Below, piece after piece: positions 17,017-25,017 of a stretch of DNA of 64,000 bases. The notes beneath the pieces are model-generated. The model worked only from the letters and a program-made list of their open reading frames with translations, did not search any database and was not told the origin of the DNA. The stretch is from NCBI GenBank assembly GCA_948684385.1, contig CAPQCU010000007.1, positions 24,019 to 88,018 of the forward strand. Direction: 5' to 3'. Position 1 is the first letter of the stretch. Every line of letters starts with the position of its first letter. The translations under genes and the position numbers were made by a program. Origin of the DNA: an uncultured bacterium (GTDB taxonomy: Bacteria; Cyanobacteriota; Vampirovibrionia; Gastranaerophilales; Gastranaerophilaceae).

Positions 17017-17820
17017 CTATATTTCTTTAATCACATCTTTTACAAGAGTTTTAAACCTGTCTTTTGCAACATTTGCAGCGTGAATAACGTCTGAATGCGA
17101 AAGCCCTACGGTACTTACCCCTGCTGCAGAGTTGCAAATACAGCTTAAGCCGATAACTTTCATACCTGCCCACGAAGCTGTAACAGCTTCCGGCACAGTT
17201 GACATTCCGACTGCATCAGCACCGATGACTCTTGCCATCCTAACTTCTGCAGGAGTCTCATAAGACGGGCCTGTAAGCGCCATATAAACCCCTTCTTGCA
17301 AATCAATTCCAAGTTTGGAGGCAATCTTTTTAACAAGTTCAATATATTCAAGTGTGTAAACTTCACTCATATCAGGAAATCTATCGCCCATACTGTCGTC
17401 ATTAGCGCCGATAAGCGGGTTTACGCCCATGTAGTTTATGTGGTCAGTAATAATCATTAAATCAGAAGGATTGAAAGCAGGATTTACACCGCCTGCAGCG
17501 TTAGTTACAATAAGCGTTTCCACCCCGAGTTTTTTCATAACTTTTACAGGAAAAACGACTTTCTGAATAGAATGACCTTCGTAAAAATGAAACCTGCCCT
17601 GCATCATAACGACATTTTTGCCGTTAATCTCTGCAAACACAAGCCTTCCCTTGTGTCCTGAAACAGTTGAAGCTTCAAACCCCGGAATATCGGAATAAGG
17701 TATTGCAACTTTGCAAAACTCGTCTGCTAAATCACCAAGCCCTGAGCCTAAAATTATACCGATTTCCGGCTTAAATCCGTCAATTTTTCCTTTAATAAAA
17801 TTTACTGCACTATCTAACAT
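17017..17820 (-). CDS. punA: Purine nucleoside phosphorylase
   Basis: This is a trimeric-type purine nucleoside phosphorylase of 267 residues, splitting inosine or guanosine with phosphate into base and ribose-1-phosphate for salvage. Family landmarks are GIILGSGLGDLAD, SGHKGRLVFAEI, MQGRFHFYEGHS, VTNAAGGVNP, MALTGPSYETPAEVRM and the C-terminal SHSDVIHAA. The length is normal. GGGGGA lies nine bases upstream of the ATG at 17820. MTAP-type specificity is less likely given SHSDV and the Glu in SYETPAE. Confidence 0.93.
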   Translation of the reverse strand: MLDSAVNFIKGKIDGFKPEIGIILGSGLGDLADEFCKVAIPYSDIPGFEASTVSGHKGRLVFAEINGKNVVMMQGRFHFYEGHSIQKVVFPVKVMKKLGVETLIVTNAAGGVNPAFNPSDLMIITDHINYMGVNPLIGANDDSMGDRFPDMSEVYTLEYIELVKKIASKLGIDLQEGVYMALTGPSYETPAEVRMARVIGADAVGMSTVPEAVTASWAGMKVIGLSCICNSAAGVSTVGLSHSDVIHAANVAKDRFKTLVKDVIKEI

Positions 17821-17948
17821 AACACTAAAATCCCCCGCAGAGTATTTTACAACAAAAAAGTTATTTTAAAAAGATAATTTACAAAAATTATCACAATCCG
17901 TGCTCATTGCCTGTTACAATCAAGCCGGCAAAAAAATAGAATAATATT

Positions 17949-18170
17949 ATGACAAATAGCACGATTAACATCGTTATTGAAAACATAAAACACTATAGAA
18001 AAATTCGAAATCTCACACAAGAAAAATTGAGTGAGATTAGCGGAATATCCAGAGATTATTTGTCAGAAATAGAGAGAGGTAAGAAAACTCCAAGCCTGAA
18101 GCGTTTAATTTTAATTGCAAAAGCACTGGATGTCGAGATTTATAAGTTATTTATAGTTAATCATCAATAA
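17949..18170 (+). CDS. Small XRE-family helix-turn-helix regulator
   Basis: This 73-residue protein is almost entirely a Cro/C1-type HTH domain: RKIRNLTQEKLSEISGISRD followed by YLSEIERGKKTPSLKRL. Such proteins bind operators as dimers. It converges on, and overlaps by 14 bases, a 100-residue protein of unknown function. A C-terminal remnant of a second HTH protein is found at 18467-18532. This arrangement recalls small regulator or toxin-antitoxin modules, but no toxin motif is recognisable. Confidence 0.85.
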   Translation: MTNSTINIVIENIKHYRKIRNLTQEKLSEISGISRDYLSEIERGKKTPSLKRLILIAKALDVEIYKLFIVNHQ

Positions 18171-18459
18171 CAACATCGGCTAAATTTAATGGAAGTATAT
18201 GTGACATAAACTCAGAATCATTTAGAGCATTATCCTCATTTAGAATATCACATATTTTCATTGCAGTACTTTCCGTTTTTTCTTCTAATTCTGCCAACAT
18301 GTGCAAAATATTTCCAACAGTTTCAGAGTCATTACGATATTTGCAGTAACTATAGATTATATTTATTGTCGATTTTATTTCTTTCATATTATTAAGAATA
18401 TCTTTCAACCTGTTTTTTAATGCTTGTTTTAATCTTTTCTTTCTTTTTTCGCTTGTCAT
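18157..18459 (-). CDS. Hypothetical 100-residue helical protein
   Basis: This is an unrecognised, mostly helical protein with a very basic N-terminus (MTSEKRKKRLKQALKNRLKD), then alternating heptad-like hydrophobics (MKEIKSTINIIYSYCKY, ILHMLAELEEKTEST) and an acidic C-terminus. The start at 18459 is fixed by AGAGGT seven bases upstream; the longer frame to 18630 runs through repeat sequence and a gene remnant and is not credible. It ends 14 bases inside the convergent HTH gene. A paired function with that regulator is possible but unproven. Confidence 0.6.
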   Translation of the reverse strand: MTSEKRKKRLKQALKNRLKDILNNMKEIKSTINIIYSYCKYRNDSETVGNILHMLAELEEKTESTAMKICDILNEDNALNDSEFMSHILPLNLADVVIDD

Positions 18460-18466
18460 AATATTA

Positions 18467-18532
18467 CCTCTAAGTCGTGCTACAATTGCAGACAAGCTTG
18501 GAATTGATGCATATAAATTGTTGATGGAATAG
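18467..18532 (+). pseudogene. 3' remnant of an HTH regulator gene
   Basis: An open stretch ending at TAG 18530-18532 encodes LSRATIADKLGIDAYKLLME. This aligns with the C-terminus of the neighbouring HTH protein (LKRLILIAKALDVEIYKLF). It has no start or HTH core of its own, so it looks like the tail of an older paralogue whose front was replaced. Confidence 0.45.
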
Positions 18533-18600
18533 TTTGGGAGGGAGAAATTCGTAGTTCCAGAACAAACGAAATTATTTCCCCCTGCACAGATAACGCTGAG

Positions 18601-18637
18601 CTTGTAGTCCCCAAACCCAGCCCAATACATTTACCCC
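18601..18637 (-). repeat. Dispersed repeat, tandem copy 2 (behind mlaD)
   Basis: GGGGTAAAT (18637-18629), 20 bases and ACTACAAG (18608-18601) on the minus strand, preceded by an extra GGGGTAAA. It lies 58 bp from the next copy, and both lie downstream of mlaD. The first 19 bases are identical to the start of the copy at 23545. Confidence 0.75.
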
Positions 18638-18659
18638 TTTACCCCATGAGGGCGTTAAA

Positions 18660-18695
18660 CTGGTAGTCTAAAATGCAATTAAATATATTTACCCC
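18660..18695 (-). repeat. Dispersed repeat, tandem copy 1 (behind mlaD)
   Basis: GGGGTAAAT (18695-18687), 19 bases and ACTACCAG (18667-18660) on the minus strand, again preceded by an extra GGGGTAAA (GGGGGTAAAGGGGTAAAT). It begins about 11 bases after the mlaD stop. Confidence 0.75.
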
Positions 18696-18706
18696 TTTAC
18701 CCCCGC

Positions 18707-20062
18707 CTAGAACATCAGTCTGAACAACAAAAATCTCTTATTCAATTTTTCTGAGAATTTTTTCAGGTTAGAAACTGTGCTTGAGGTATCATTAATAATC
18801 TGTTTCAATCCGTCTTTGTCTCCGCCTTCACCGTTAATCGTTTCAAGCGCGGTTGAGACTTCGCACATTGTCACATTCAAATTATCAATCGAAGTCGAAA
18901 TCTTAGTCTTAAGATTTTCATCTTTTGTCATTCTGTTAACAGAAGAAGAAATCTCGTTCAAATTTTTCATTACAGCGTTTAAATCTTCCGCAAACTCCTT
19001 AGCATCCACTGCTCCGATAATTGGAGAAAGCTGTTTTGAAAGATTTGAAACAGCTTCTGCTGTTTCATACACAGCAGGTTTGAATTTTTCATCACCGATT
19101 ATACCGTTAACATTTACAGCAAGCTTATTAAAGTTATTAGAAACATCGCTTAAAAGCCAAAGCATAGCGTCAATATCGTTCTTAGAAGTTTCAACAAGTT
19201 TTTCTGTTTTAGCAAGAGTTGTTGTTGCCTGCGCTGTCAAATCTTTAAAGTTAGTAACAGACTGTCTCAGTTCTGCAACCATACTATCATTCAGAAGTTC
19301 GTTTATAATTCTGTTAGTTTCTGTCAAAGATTCAGCCGCTTTGTACTGCAAGTCCATAAAATCAGCTATTCTCATAGGTTCAATAATTGTATATGGAGAA
19401 GTCTGGTGCGGATAAGGCAGCGCAGTATTATCAAGAGGCGCAATTCTAAGTTTCTTAACCCCGTCAACCGTCACAATCTTACCGGTCATAAAATGAGGAA
19501 GTATAAGTCCCGGAAGGTTTACAACGTAATCAACTTTATAAGCATAACTTGTTTTCACAAACGAGCGTAATTCTTCCGGCACAAGATTTGATGACATAAC
19601 CTGTGATTTTTTTACATTACCCACATCATAATATTCATCATCAAGCTTAATTTCAACCGGCGTATTGTAAGAAAGAAGCTCTTTTGAGTTATCAGGAATA
19701 TAAACAGAGCGCACTCTTGGAGGTGTAATTTCCAAAAACTGTTCACCAATCAAACCTGACTGCTGGATAGAAAGCATAGATGCTTTAGGAATTTCAATAC
19801 CCTGCTCTGTAATAACAAATTTCATCTTAACATAGCTGGATTCACCATTAACAACCGGAGTAATTTCTTCAACCTGACCGACTCTAAGCCCCATCATTTG
19901 GACACCTGAACCCGGTCTCATACCGTTAACATCTTTAAAATGAACTTCTATTCTTTCAGCAGAAGAAAACGCTCTGCCTTTTACCCACAAAATCGTGAAC
20001 AGAAGCAGCGTTAGAGCTGTAAGTGTTAATATTCCTACTTTAAAAGATGGTGACATTTTCAT
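18707..20062 (-). CDS. mlaD: MCE-domain substrate-binding protein of a phospholipid transporter
   Basis: This 451-residue protein is anchored by an N-terminal membrane helix (about 8-26, VGILTLTALTLLLFTILWV). Its MCE domain (about 35-115, with VHFKDVNGMRPGSGVQMMGL) forms hexameric rings that move lipids between membranes. A long helical C-terminal part (about 240-440) carries repeated coiled-coil heptads, as in cyanobacterial and TGD2-like proteins rather than short E. coli MlaD. It is the last gene of mlaE-mlaF-mlaD, 15 bases after mlaF. It supports a double-membrane envelope. The 3' flank carries two copies of the dispersed repeat. Confidence 0.9.
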   Translation of the reverse strand: MKMSPSFKVGILTLTALTLLLFTILWVKGRAFSSAERIEVHFKDVNGMRPGSGVQMMGLRVGQVEEITPVVNGESSYVKMKFVITEQGIEIPKASMLSIQQSGLIGEQFLEITPPRVRSVYIPDNSKELLSYNTPVEIKLDDEYYDVGNVKKSQVMSSNLVPEELRSFVKTSYAYKVDYVVNLPGLILPHFMTGKIVTVDGVKKLRIAPLDNTALPYPHQTSPYTIIEPMRIADFMDLQYKAAESLTETNRIINELLNDSMVAELRQSVTNFKDLTAQATTTLAKTEKLVETSKNDIDAMLWLLSDVSNNFNKLAVNVNGIIGDEKFKPAVYETAEAVSNLSKQLSPIIGAVDAKEFAEDLNAVMKNLNEISSSVNRMTKDENLKTKISTSIDNLNVTMCEVSTALETINGEGGDKDGLKQIINDTSSTVSNLKKFSEKLNKRFLLFRLMF

Positions 20063-20077
20063 TATTTAAATTCCTTT

Positions 20078-20794
20078 TTAAACCATTTTCATAGGTCCGT
20101 CTATCGCAGCTGTTACAAACTGTTTTGTATACGGAGTCTGCTGCTGCATCAGCTCCTCAGGTGTTCCTTCGAAAACTGCTTTTCCATTATACAACATCAA
20201 GACAGAATCCGCCGTCCTTTGAATAGTTGACATTTGGTGAGTAACTACTATTGAAGCAGCGTTTGTTTCATTTTTTAATCTTACAATATAATCTTCAATA
20301 AGTGTAGAAGAAATCGGGTCAAGTCCCGCAGTCGGTTCATCATAAAGTATAATCTTAGGCTCTGTTACGATTGCTCTTGCAAAGCTTACGCGCTTTTGCA
20401 TACCACCTGAAAGCTCAGAGGGAAACTTATCTTCAATTCCTGATAAACCGACCATTTCAAGTTTTTCCGCAACAATTTTTTCAAGCTCAGCTTTCGTATA
20501 TTTACCCCTCAAATCTTTTCGTTCCTGAAGCGCAAAAGAAATATTATCAAACACATTCAGAGAATCAAAAAGCGCAGAGTACTGGAAAACCATCGCAATA
20601 TCGCCTCCGGAAGTAATTATTTCGCCGCCGTCTTTTTCAATCAAGCCGCTTATCAGTTTCAAAACCGTACTTTTACCGGAGCCGCTAAATCCGACTATTG
20701 AAAGGATTTTCCCGTCATCGACTTTAAACGAAATATCGTCAAGCACGAGTTTCTTATCAAAAGATTTTATTAAATTTTTAACTTCAATTCCCAT
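20078..20794 (-). CDS. mlaF: ABC transporter ATP-binding protein, MlaF type
   Basis: This is the cytoplasmic ATPase of the MCE lipid transporter, with 238 residues. It has Walker A GFSGSGKST, Q-loop MVFQYSALFDSLNVFDNI, the signature ELSGGMQKRVSFARAI, Walker B ILYDEPTAGLDPI and the H-loop VVTHQMS. SALFDSLNV and SGGMQKRV are typical of MlaF/TGD3. mlaE lies upstream and mlaD downstream. A degenerate copy of the dispersed repeat is in the mlaE-mlaF gap. Confidence 0.93.
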   Translation of the reverse strand: MGIEVKNLIKSFDKKLVLDDISFKVDDGKILSIVGFSGSGKSTVLKLISGLIEKDGGEIITSGGDIAMVFQYSALFDSLNVFDNISFALQERKDLRGKYTKAELEKIVAEKLEMVGLSGIEDKFPSELSGGMQKRVSFARAIVTEPKIILYDEPTAGLDPISSTLIEDYIVRLKNETNAASIVVTHQMSTIQRTADSVLMLYNGKAVFEGTPEELMQQQTPYTKQFVTAAIDGPMKMV

Positions 20795-20816
20795 TTTTTA
20801 CCTTATCATAATTCAA

Positions 20817-20853
20817 ATTTGTGACTCCAAATCCAACCCGATATATTTACCCC
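20817..20853 (-). repeat. Dispersed repeat, degenerate copy between mlaE and mlaF
   Basis: GGGGTAAAT (20853-20845), 20 bases and a degenerate right end on the minus strand. The interior resembles the copy at 18601-18637 (GGGTTGG-type core, GGAGTC near the end). It begins a few bases after the mlaE stop. Confidence 0.6.
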
Positions 20854-20854
20854 A

Positions 20855-21655
20855 TCAATAGAAGAACATCGCTGCAAATATCAAATCCAGAATTACTATC
20901 GCAACAAACGACCATACAACAGCTTTTGTCGTTGCAATACCGACCCCTTTTGCACCGTCTTTCGCCTCCATACCACAGGAACAGCTTATCAAAGATATTA
21001 CAAAGCCGAAAGTAAGCGATTTTAAGAGACATACATTAATATCATGCATATTTAGTCCGAACCATACAGAGTCAAAATAAGCTTTATAAGTAAGTCCTGA
21101 AGCCAGATTTGAAGCAACTGCTCCGCTCAGCACTCCAAAAACCGAAGACACAATAACAACAAGCGGCATCATCAAAGTACCTGCAATTACGCGCGGTGTA
21201 AAAAGATAGTGAATTGGATTAACTTTCAAGACACGTATTGCGTCAATTTGTTCGGTAACTTTCATGGTTGCAATCTCGGAAGCGAGCGAAGAGCCTATCA
21301 TAGAGATGATTGCAAACCCCGCCATAATCACGCCTTCTTCTCTTACCATCAAAATCGCAACCAGCATACCTACATAATTTCCGGCACCTTGTTTAACCAT
21401 TTCTCCCGCTATTTGCATCGCAATAATAATCGATGTCATGCCAACAATAGAAAGCGTAATAGGAAGCGAAGAAACTCCAAATCTGGAAGACTGTTCTATT
21501 ATTGCTTTAAGTGTTGTTGGAAAAGTTCTAAGACCTTTAGCAAGCTCTGTTCCAAAAAGAGCAATGTTTCCAAGAGTTGTTACAAAGCCTTGAAGCTCCA
21601 AAAGAAACATTCTAAGTATTTTATATGTGTAGGTTGCTTTATAATAAATCTTCAT
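20855..21655 (-). CDS. mlaE: MlaE-type ABC transporter permease
   Basis: This 266-residue inner-membrane permease of the MCE system has five to six hydrophobic segments. The family motifs are SLPITLSIVGMTSIIIAMQ, AILMVREEGVIMAGFAI and ASEIATMKVTEQIDAIRV; the last contacts the ATPase. With mlaF and mlaD it forms a transporter like Mla of E. coli or TGD of chloroplasts, moving phospholipids between inner and outer membranes. It is transcribed divergently from the MsbA-like exporter. The ribosome site at 21655 is weak. Confidence 0.92.
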   Translation of the reverse strand: MKIYYKATYTYKILRMFLLELQGFVTTLGNIALFGTELAKGLRTFPTTLKAIIEQSSRFGVSSLPITLSIVGMTSIIIAMQIAGEMVKQGAGNYVGMLVAILMVREEGVIMAGFAIISMIGSSLASEIATMKVTEQIDAIRVLKVNPIHYLFTPRVIAGTLMMPLVVIVSSVFGVLSGAVASNLASGLTYKAYFDSVWFGLNMHDINVCLLKSLTFGFVISLISCSCGMEAKDGAKGVGIATTKAVVWSFVAIVILDLIFAAMFFY

Positions 21656-21732
21656 ATTTGTTATCTATTGTATCATATAGATTTTTTTATGCTACACTTA
21701 AATAAGGAGTATTTATAAGTTGGGAGTTGAGA

Positions 21733-23571
21733 ATGCTTAAATTAAAAGACACACAGACCAAAGATGCCTTTCGTTACGGGTATTTGTTAAATAAAATGTT
21801 TCCATATATTAAAGTCGTTTTGTGGCGTTCAATTTTATTGTTCCTGCTTGCAATTCCTTTAGGACTTCTTGACGGGGTTGTAGCATTATCATTAAGACCT
21901 TATATGGATTTCGTCGTTAACGGAAACGAAGCACAAACTTTTGAACTGTGGGGCAAAACTTATTATTTGCAGGAATTTTTTATTAAGCTTATCCCTATTG
22001 GTATTATTGGATTTGCACTTATTCAAGGTGTACTAAAATACATCTGCAACTATCTTTCTGACTGGACAGGAAACAAAATGTCCAATATTTTGAAAGTTGA
22101 TTTATTCAAGAAATTAACAACAATGGATACAAAGTTTTATGATGTTAACTCTTCAGGACTTGTTTTATCAAGATTTTTTGCTGACCCTGATGCAGCTTCA
22201 AAAAACTTAATCAACACATTAAAAAGCTTTATACTTTCAATATTTGAATTCTTTGCACTCGTATTTGTACTTTTATTCAACTCCTGGAAGCTCGCGCTTA
22301 TCGGGATTGGAGTTATGGCAATCGCAATTACTCCTGTTTTATTTATTAAAAAGAAAATCAAATCAGTTTCTAACGCAACAATGGTTGTAGGCGGTGACAT
22401 GACTACAAACTTTAACGAAACTTTTGCAGGAAACAAAATCATCACAGCTTATAACTTACAGGAAAATCAGAACCATAAATTTGAAAACCAGATACACAAG
22501 CAGTTTGATTTAACAATGTCTTTAACAAAACGTGTTGGCTGGATGTCACCTATAATGTATTTTGTATGCTCAATCGGTATCGCAATCGTTATGGCTTACG
22601 GAAACAGCTTAATTCTTTCAGGTGAACTTACGGCAGGAAGCTTTGCATCTTTTGTCACTTCGCTTCTTTTGCTTTACAAGCCTACAAAGACTTTAGGTTT
22701 TACTCTTACAAGCTTGCAATCAACTTTTGTTTCAATTGCGCGTGTGTTTGAATTATTCTCACTCATGCCGGAAATCAAAAATCCGGAAAATGCAAAAACT
22801 CTTAACGAAAAAATTAACAGTATTGAATATTCTCACGTAACTTTTGAATACGAAGAAGGCATTCCTGTTCTTAAGGATTTCAATCTTTCAGTAAGAAGTA
22901 ACGAAACAATCGCGCTTGTCGGAAATTCAGGCGGGGGTAAATCTACAGTCGTAAACTTGCTGCCAAGATTTTACGACGTAAACTCTGGTTCAATCAAGAT
23001 TAACGGGGAGGACATTAGAACCTTTGATATACCAAGCCTAAGAAACAATATTTCGTTTGTTTTTCAGGATAACTACCTGTTCACAGGCTCCATTCGTGAA
23101 AATATTCTTATGGGAAAACCTGATGCAACAGAAGCTGAACTAGCCGAAGCTGCAAAGCTTGCTCATCTTGACGAATTTTTGGGAACACTTCCAGAAGGAA
23201 TTGATACTATTGTCGGAGAAAGAGGTTCTTCGCTTTCCGGCGGGCAGCGTCAGAGAGTTGCGATTGCAAGAGCTTTGATTAAAAACGCACCGATTGTAAT
23301 TTTAGACGAAGCAACTTCTGCGCTTGATAACGAGTCAGAAGCAATCGTTCAAAAAGCGCTTGATAACTTAATGAAAAACAAGACTGTATTTGTTATCGCA
23401 CACAGGCTTTCAACAATTCATAACGCAAACAGAATAGCTGTTCTAAACGAAGGCGAGCTTGTTGAGCTTGGTACTCATGACGAGTTGATTAGCAGAGAAA
23501 ACGGAAGATACAAGCATTTATACGACATGCAATTTGGCGGGGCAGGGGTAAATGTATTGGGCTTGAACTAG
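21733..23571 (+). CDS. MsbA-like ABC exporter (membrane and ATPase domains fused)
   Basis: This is a half-size ABC exporter of 612 residues with six membrane helices in the first 320 residues. The ATPase has Walker A GNSGGGKST at about 397, the signature LSGGQRQRVAIARAL at about 501, Walker B IVILDEATSALD and AHRLST. It probably flips lipid A-linked or other lipids, as MsbA does; a drug or polysaccharide exporter is the alternative. The ATG at 21733 (GGGAG upstream) is preferred to a TTG at 21727. The last eight residues (GVNVLGLN) are encoded by a copy of the dispersed repeat, so the natural C-terminus seems to have been extended or replaced. Confidence 0.85.
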   Translation: MLKLKDTQTKDAFRYGYLLNKMFPYIKVVLWRSILLFLLAIPLGLLDGVVALSLRPYMDFVVNGNEAQTFELWGKTYYLQEFFIKLIPIGIIGFALIQGVLKYICNYLSDWTGNKMSNILKVDLFKKLTTMDTKFYDVNSSGLVLSRFFADPDAASKNLINTLKSFILSIFEFFALVFVLLFNSWKLALIGIGVMAIAITPVLFIKKKIKSVSNATMVVGGDMTTNFNETFAGNKIITAYNLQENQNHKFENQIHKQFDLTMSLTKRVGWMSPIMYFVCSIGIAIVMAYGNSLILSGELTAGSFASFVTSLLLLYKPTKTLGFTLTSLQSTFVSIARVFELFSLMPEIKNPENAKTLNEKINSIEYSHVTFEYEEGIPVLKDFNLSVRSNETIALVGNSGGGKSTVVNLLPRFYDVNSGSIKINGEDIRTFDIPSLRNNISFVFQDNYLFTGSIRENILMGKPDATEAELAEAAKLAHLDEFLGTLPEGIDTIVGERGSSLSGGQRQRVAIARALIKNAPIVILDEATSALDNESEAIVQKALDNLMKNKTVFVIAHRLSTIHNANRIAVLNEGELVELGTHDELISRENGRYKHLYDMQFGGAGVNVLGLN

Positions 23572-23580
23572 AACTACCAG
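23545..23580 (+). repeat. Dispersed repeat at the 3' end of the exporter gene
   Basis: GGGGTAAAT (23545-23553), 19 bases and ACTACCAG (23573-23580). The first 19 bases equal those of the copy at 18601-18637. A weaker second copy (GAGGTGAAT at 23591) follows 46 bp later. The stop codon of the exporter lies inside the repeat. Confidence 0.75.
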
Positions 23581-23617
23581 AGTAAACGCAGAGGTGAATG
23601 TAATTGGAGGACACAAA

Positions 23618-25012
23618 ATGATGTACGGATTAATTTTAGCAGGCGGTTCAGGAAGCAGACTCTGGCCTTTATCCAGAGAGCTTTATCCGAAACAGCTTCT
23701 TAATATTCAAAACACAGAAAGCTTGCTTCAAGCGACTTTTGAAAGAATTGCAGAATGCATGCCGGCATCTAATATTATAAGCATGACAGGCGTTAAACAC
23801 TTTGCAAATGTGAAATACCAGCTTTCTTCACTTGCAAAAGAAACCGTTGTTTTATCAGAACCGATTTCTAAAAACACAGCTCCTGCAATTGCGCTTGCTT
23901 CAAAATACATAATGGAAAAATTCAAGACCGACCCTGTAATCCTTGTTGTACCTTCTGATCACATGATTAATGACACCGAAAAATTTGCAGCAACCGTTAA
24001 AGCCGGTGAAAAAATCGCAGAACAGGGTTATATTGTAACTTTCGGCATCAAACCTTCTTATCCTGAAACAGGTTACGGGTACATTAATGTAACACATAAC
24101 AAAATTGAAAACGGGTTTAAAGTTAATAAGTTCGTCGAAAAACCGAACGAAAAACTTGCGGAAGAATATATTAAAGACGGAAATTATTACTGGAACAGCG
24201 GTATTTTTATGTTCAAAGCTTCGGTTCTTTTAGAAGAAGCACAGAAACATTCTCCTGAAATTTTCTCAAAACTTGCAAATTTCGATTTTTCAAACTCTGA
24301 TGAAATTCCGTATATTGAATATGACAAAATGCCTTCGATTTCTATTGACTATGCAATTATGGAGAAGTCTGATAAAATTGCACTTGTTAAACTTGAAAGT
24401 GACTGGAATGATTTAGGAAGCTGGAAATCAATTTACGACGTAAGCCCTAAAGACGAAAACGGAAACGTAAAAGTCGGTCACGTGCTTGATGAAGGCTCAA
24501 AAAATTCAATGATGTACTCTTCATCAAAACTTGTTGCTTCAATCGGGCTTGAAGATACGGTAATTGTTGAAACAGAAGACGCAATTCTTGCATGCAGAGC
24601 GGATAAAACACAGGATGTTAAAAAGATTTTTGAAACATTAAAGAAACAAAACGATAATACGCACCTTGTTCACAAAACAGTTTACAGACCCTGGGGTTAT
24701 TATACAGTGCTGGCGCAGGGTAACGGATTTTTAACCAAGATGATTCAGGTAAATACAGGTCAAAAACTTTCTGTTCAGTCTCACAATTTTAGAAGCGAAC
24801 ACTGGGTTGTACTTGAAGGTACTGCAAAAGTTATTTTGGAAGGCAAAGAACTTATCTTAAGCCCGGGACATAGTGTTGATATACCATTGAAAGCTATTCA
24901 TTCTTTGCAAAACCCTTATCAGGAAACTTTGAAGATAATCGAAGTACAAAAAGGCGATCCGTTGATTGAAGAAGATATCATAAGATACGAAGATATGTAC
25001 GGCAGAGTGTAA
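23618..25012 (+). CDS. manC: Mannose-1-phosphate guanylyltransferase / mannose-6-phosphate isomerase
   Basis: This two-domain enzyme of 464 residues makes GDP-mannose. The nucleotidyltransferase signature LILAGGSGSRLWPLSRE with YPKQ is at the N-terminus, FVEKP and WNSGIFMF follow, and the C-terminal type II phosphomannose-isomerase cupin (about 350-460) carries RPWGYYTVL and the metal-binding-like SVQSHNFRSEHW. The start at 23618 follows GGAGG by seven bases; the upstream in-frame GTG at 23594 lies in repeat sequence. GDP-mannose feeds O-antigen, capsule or exopolysaccharide. The gene lies in a same-strand run behind the exporter. Confidence 0.93.
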   Translation: MMYGLILAGGSGSRLWPLSRELYPKQLLNIQNTESLLQATFERIAECMPASNIISMTGVKHFANVKYQLSSLAKETVVLSEPISKNTAPAIALASKYIMEKFKTDPVILVVPSDHMINDTEKFAATVKAGEKIAEQGYIVTFGIKPSYPETGYGYINVTHNKIENGFKVNKFVEKPNEKLAEEYIKDGNYYWNSGIFMFKASVLLEEAQKHSPEIFSKLANFDFSNSDEIPYIEYDKMPSISIDYAIMEKSDKIALVKLESDWNDLGSWKSIYDVSPKDENGNVKVGHVLDEGSKNSMMYSSSKLVASIGLEDTVIVETEDAILACRADKTQDVKKIFETLKKQNDNTHLVHKTVYRPWGYYTVLAQGNGFLTKMIQVNTGQKLSVQSHNFRSEHWVVLEGTAKVILEGKELILSPGHSVDIPLKAIHSLQNPYQETLKIIEVQKGDPLIEEDIIRYEDMYGRV

Positions 25013-25017
25013 GGGTT

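Noticed and set aside
18460..18630. Longer version of the 100-residue protein starting at 18630
   Set aside because: The extra part reads through a repeat and an HTH remnant, and a good ribosome site sets the start at 18459.
20500..20520. GGGGTAAAT words inside mlaF, mtaB (26147), hemW (6853), murC (11847), the isocitrate dehydrogenase gene (30127) and the yjbQ start (16707)
   Set aside because: They lack a good ACTACMAG end at the right distance (mtaB has only a partial one) and encode conserved residues such as RGKY or GVNV, so chance codon use explains them.
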